Source of the DNA: JALYUS01 sp038231255
GTDB lineage: Bacteria > Chloroflexota > Chloroflexia > Thermomicrobiales > JALYUS01
Direction of reading: 5' to 3'
DNA: 64,000 bases
NCBI GenBank assembly: GCA_038231255.1
Contig: JBBRLR010000009.1
Span: forward strand, 1-64,000
Below are positions 61,305 to 64,000 of this stretch, one piece after another. Made by a program: the position numbers and the translations under genes. Every line of letters begins with the position of its first letter. The stretch's first letter is position 1. The notes beneath the pieces were generated by a model, which did not search any database, was not told the origin of the DNA, and saw only the letters and a list, made by a program, of their open reading frames with translations.

Positions 61305-61808
61305 CTACGCGCTTGCGGCGCTTACTGCCGCGAGGCGTGCTTGCCCGCGCGCGACGTTTTCCGTAATCACCAATGGCTCCGGCTTCTGCGCCTCGTGCGG
61401 GTGCGCCGCGCCGGCGTAGACCTTCAACTTCAAGTACTGCTGCTTGCCGAGGCGGTTGTGCGGCAGCATCCCCTTCACCGCCGACTCGATAATGCGGATG
61501 GGGAATTTCTTCATCACTTCCGCGTAGGTCGGCTTTTTGAAGCCGCCCGGATAGTTCGAGTGCCGGTAGTAGATTTTCTGCGTCGGCTTCTTGCCCGTCA
61601 CCGCGATCTTCTCCGCGTTGATGACGATGACATAGTCGCCCATGTCCATGTGTTCGGCGAAGACCGGCTTGTGCTTGCCACGCAGGATGCGGGCAACCTC
61701 CGTCGCCAACCGACCCAGGGTGTGGCCGTTCGCATCCACCACGAACCAGTTATGGTGGACTTCCGCCGCTTTCGGCGAATACGTTGTGCTTGTCAATGTC
61801 GTCGGCAT
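61305..61808 (-). CDS. rplM: Ribosomal protein L13 (uL13)
   Basis: The 167-residue protein has WFVVDANGHTLGRLATEVA, GDYVIVINAEKIAVTGKK and KGMLPHNRLGKQQYLKLKVY, all L13 hallmarks. A C-terminal extension of about 20 residues (VITENVARGQARLAAVSAAS) goes beyond the E. coli length of 142. The ATG lies inside the end of truA (16-base overlap). Confidence 0.97.
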   Translation of the reverse strand: MPTTLTSTTYSPKAAEVHHNWFVVDANGHTLGRLATEVARILRGKHKPVFAEHMDMGDYVIVINAEKIAVTGKKPTQKIYYRHSNYPGGFKKPTYAEVMKKFPIRIIESAVKGMLPHNRLGKQQYLKLKVYAGAAHPHEAQKPEPLVITENVARGQARLAAVSAASA

Positions 61809-62644
61809 CTACTCATTATCTCCCGCGTCTCCGGCGTTACTGCCGCGCTTTGCTCTCCGTCGCCTCGTTCTAGATCGTACCGCACCTGCCAAAGGGTCAG
61901 CCCGTGGGGCGGTGCGGTCGCTGCCGCCCGCCGACGATCTTTTCCCGCGAGCAGCGTCTCCATCCAGTCTACCGGCGCATCGCCCGCACCAATCGCGACG
62001 AGCGAGCCGACCAGATTCCGCACCATGTGCGGCAAGAATCCATCGCCCTCAATCGTGAACACCAGAGCGAGGCCCGCAATCGCCTCCGGGCGTCGCTCTG
62101 CTGTCCACTCCGCCATCCGCATCGTTCGCACCGTCTCGGCATCACGCTCCGGTACGCCTTTTCCGTCGCCCGCGAATGCCGCGAAATCGTGCGTCCCGAT
62201 CACCGCCCGCGATGCGGTCTGCATCGCCGCACTATCCAGTGTCTTCCTACGGTGCCACATCGTGCCGCGCATGAGAGGCGGCAGCACCTCACCATTCCAC
62301 ATGACGTAACGGTACTGCCGCCACGTCGCGTCGTACCGGGCGTGAAAGCCCCCCGAACCGACAATCAGATTGGTAACGCGCACGTCCGACGGCAAGATAC
62401 CATTCAGCCCTTGCCGCCATACCCCCGGCTCGCGCTCGCGATGCACATCGGCGTGCGCCACTTGCCCGACCGCATGGACCCCGGTGTCCGTCCGTCCGGC
62501 GAAAACCGTTCGGACTGGCCGACCATCGAGCGTCGTCAACGCGCGCTCGACATTGCCCTGCACCGTCCGTTGCCCCGGCTGGATCTGCGATCCCGCGAAC
62601 CCCGCGCCATCGTAGGCGAGCGTCAGCCGGAGCCGGGACACCAC
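61793..62644 (-). CDS. truA: tRNA pseudouridine(38-40) synthase TruA
   Basis: TruA makes pseudouridine at positions 38-40 of the anticodon stem-loop. The 283-residue protein has YDGAGFAGSQIQPGQRTVQG and the catalytic Asp53 in FAGRTDTGVHAVGQ, followed by FHARYDATWRQYRY and FLPHMVRNLVGSLV. The GTG start follows GGAG and lies just after rplQ. Between rplQ and rplM this is a common position for truA. Confidence 0.95.
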   Translation of the reverse strand: MVSRLRLTLAYDGAGFAGSQIQPGQRTVQGNVERALTTLDGRPVRTVFAGRTDTGVHAVGQVAHADVHREREPGVWRQGLNGILPSDVRVTNLIVGSGGFHARYDATWRQYRYVMWNGEVLPPLMRGTMWHRRKTLDSAAMQTASRAVIGTHDFAAFAGDGKGVPERDAETVRTMRMAEWTAERRPEAIAGLALVFTIEGDGFLPHMVRNLVGSLVAIGAGDAPVDWMETLLAGKDRRRAAATAPPHGLTLWQVRYDLERGDGEQSAAVTPETREIMSRCRRH

Positions 62645-62649
62645 CGCAA

Positions 62650-63003
62650 CTACTCCATCAACCGCAGCACGACCATCGGTGCGCCATCACCCTGGCGCTG
62701 GCCGAGATGAAAGAGTTGCGTGTACCCACCCGGCTGCCCCTCGAAGCGCGGCCCGATCTCCTCGAACAGCTTCAAGGTCGCGAGCGGGTTGGCGAGCTTT
62801 GCCAGCACGAGGCGACGGTGCGCCTCCGTGTCCTCGCGCGCGATTGTGATAATCTTCTCGACTTGCGGCTGGACATTCTTGCCCTTCGCCTCGGTCGTGA
62901 TAATCCGCTCGTTGAGGACGAGACTATTCATCAACCCGCGCATCAGCGCCTTGCGCTGGCCCGAGTTGCGCCCCAATTGGCGTCCTGCCTTCCGATGCCG
63001 CAC
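62650..63003 (-). CDS. rplQ: Ribosomal protein L17 (bL17)
   Basis: The 117-residue protein shows MRHRKAGRQLGRNSGQRKAL, then LMRGLMNSLVLNERIITTEA, the L17 signature, and ends with GGYTQLFHLGQRQGDGAPM. The length is standard. GGGAGG lies seven bases before the GTG. It is 50 bases downstream of rpoA. Confidence 0.97.
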   Translation of the reverse strand: MRHRKAGRQLGRNSGQRKALMRGLMNSLVLNERIITTEAKGKNVQPQVEKIITIAREDTEAHRRLVLAKLANPLATLKLFEEIGPRFEGQPGGYTQLFHLGQRQGDGAPMVVLRLME

Positions 63004-63053
63004 GATGATCCTCCCTGTACTGCAAACCCCGTCTGCGCGGGGAAGTCGTTCCG

Positions 63054-64000
63054 CTATTCCCCCGCCGCACCGGCATCGGACGCGCCGCCATCGGCGCCCA
63101 TCTCGAAGTCGTCCGGGATCAACTTGCGATTCGCGCCAAGAAAGCCGTGAACCTGCAACTTCTCCTGCAACTCCGACAGCGATTTCGGCCCGAAGTTGCG
63201 GATGCCCATCAAGTCTTCCGGGTTCATCTTCAACACTTGGCCGACGCGATCAATCTTCTGGCTGCGCAGCGAATTGAGCACGCGTGACGACAAGCCGAGT
63301 TCGGAAAGCAATTTCGCTTCGGCCTCCGGCGTTACATACGGGCCGATGCCCACCGGCTCTTCGGCCCCACCGCTCGCGAAGTCCACGATCAACTGTGCAT
63401 GCTCCCGCAAGATTTCCGATGCTTGCCGAAGCGATTCACTCGGATCAATCGTGCCGTCCGTCCAGACTTCGAGGATCAAACGGTCGTAATCCGTCATGTG
63501 GCCAACGCGCGTGTGCTCGACGACAAAATTGACGCGCGGAATCGGCGTGAAAATCGCGTCCACCGGGATCTCACCGATTGCCAGCCCTTCGGCCGCCTCC
63601 GCCGAGCGATAGCCGCGGCCACGCTCGACCGTCACTTCGATGTCTAGTGCACCTTCGTCGTTCTCGACGTGCGCGAGCACTTCGTCCGGGTTGACACAGG
63701 TGATCTCGAACGGCCAAGCGATATCGCCCGCCGTAATCGCGCCCGTACCCTGCCACGACAGGCGGACGCGCGTTTCTGGCAGTCGGTCGTCGCTCTGCAA
63801 GCGGATGCGCTTGAAATTCAGCACGATCTCCGTCACATCCTCGCGCACATGCGGGATCGTGCTGAACTCATGCCAAACATCGCTGATACGAATTTTGGTA
63901 ATCGCCGTTCCCGGCAGCGACGAGAGAAGGATGCGCCGAAGGGCGTTCCCAAGCGTCGTGCCGTAGCCCGGCGAAAGCGGCTCTACGGTGAACCGTGCGT
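63054..64000 (-). CDS. rpoA: RNA polymerase alpha subunit (5' end beyond the window)
   Basis: The reading frame runs off the right edge. At the edge it already shows GYGTTLGNALRRILLSSLPG, the alpha assembly motif, then the HEFSTIPHVREDVTEIVLN region. The C-terminal domain that contacts promoters and activators is complete (LNSLRSQKIDRVGQVLKM, MGIRNFGPKSLSELQEKL). About 315 residues are present; only the first 20 or so are missing. It heads the visible part of the ribosomal-protein group. Confidence 0.97.
   Translation of the reverse strand, partial: ARFTVEPLSPGYGTTLGNALRRILLSSLPGTAITKIRISDVWHEFSTIPHVREDVTEIVLNFKRIRLQSDDRLPETRVRLSWQGTGAITAGDIAWPFEITCVNPDEVLAHVENDEGALDIEVTVERGRGYRSAEAAEGLAIGEIPVDAIFTPIPRVNFVVEHTRVGHMTDYDRLILEVWTDGTIDPSESLRQASEILREHAQLIVDFASGGAEEPVGIGPYVTPEAEAKLLSELGLSSRVLNSLRSQKIDRVGQVLKMNPEDLMGIRNFGPKSLSELQEKLQVHGFLGANRKLIPDDFEMGADGGASDAGAAGE

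Overview
The window is about 64 kb of GC-rich bacterial chromosome. I see no integrase, transposase, plasmid function or CRISPR array. The gene mix points to Chloroflexota, most likely a Thermomicrobia-like lineage: 16S start sequence, carotenoid glycoside genes including a CruF homologue, phosphatidylinositol-synthase-like and PimA-like genes, an hrcA-grpE-dnaK operon with a CIRCE operator, and the order rpoA-rplQ-truA-rplM-rpsI. This placement is inferred from gene content; no alignment was possible.

Layout. 1-256: 5' end of a 16S rRNA gene (minus) with its promoter and leader. 0.4-2.2 kb: small membrane protein and site-2 protease. 2.2-6.6 kb: carotenoid genes (CruF-like hydratase, glycosyltransferase, acyltransferase, CrtI-type desaturase), then recJ. 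8.3-12.8 kb (minus): coupled envelope operon wecG-like, unknown membrane protein, HldE-like kinase, HldE-like nucleotidyltransferase, murJ. 12.9-17.5 kb: large hybrid histidine kinase and a GT4 enzyme. 17.5-23.2 kb (minus): priA, a ThDP enzyme and an HD-GYP protein. 23.2-23.7 kb: AT-rich gap with a self-contained miniature transcription unit (promoter, strong RBS, 9-codon frame, strong terminator). 23.8-26.4 kb (minus): PHP phosphoesterase, PimA-like and PI-synthase-like genes, coupled by 4-base overlaps. 26.6-27.2 kb: secreted protein with its own promoter. 27.5-31.2 kb: hrcA-grpE-dnaK. 31.3-36.1 kb: lysA, SDR, arginine-deiminase-like enzyme, recN. 36.2-45.1 kb (mostly minus): DUF4349-like protein, amidohydrolase and partner, lon, rsmI, unknown protein, inositol monophosphatase-like protein. 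45.2-48.5 kb: MlrC-like M81 protein coupled to adenine deaminase. 48.5-51.7 kb (minus): Ski2-like helicase and a coupled 54-residue membrane peptide. 51.8-56 kb: FAD oxidoreductase, prfB with a programmed +1 frameshift, HExxH metalloprotein, low-complexity membrane protein. 56-59.5 kb (minus): sugar ABC transporter without ATPase. 59.8-60.7 kb: sugar-phosphate isomerase-like gene. 60.9-64 kb (minus): rpsI, rplM, truA, rplQ, rpoA (cut by the window end).

Two families of dispersed palindromic repeats and one heptamer-rich repeat lie in the gaps. In two places they form the 3' end of a coding frame. Genes are tightly packed, and ATGA/GTGA overlaps suggest widespread translational coupling.
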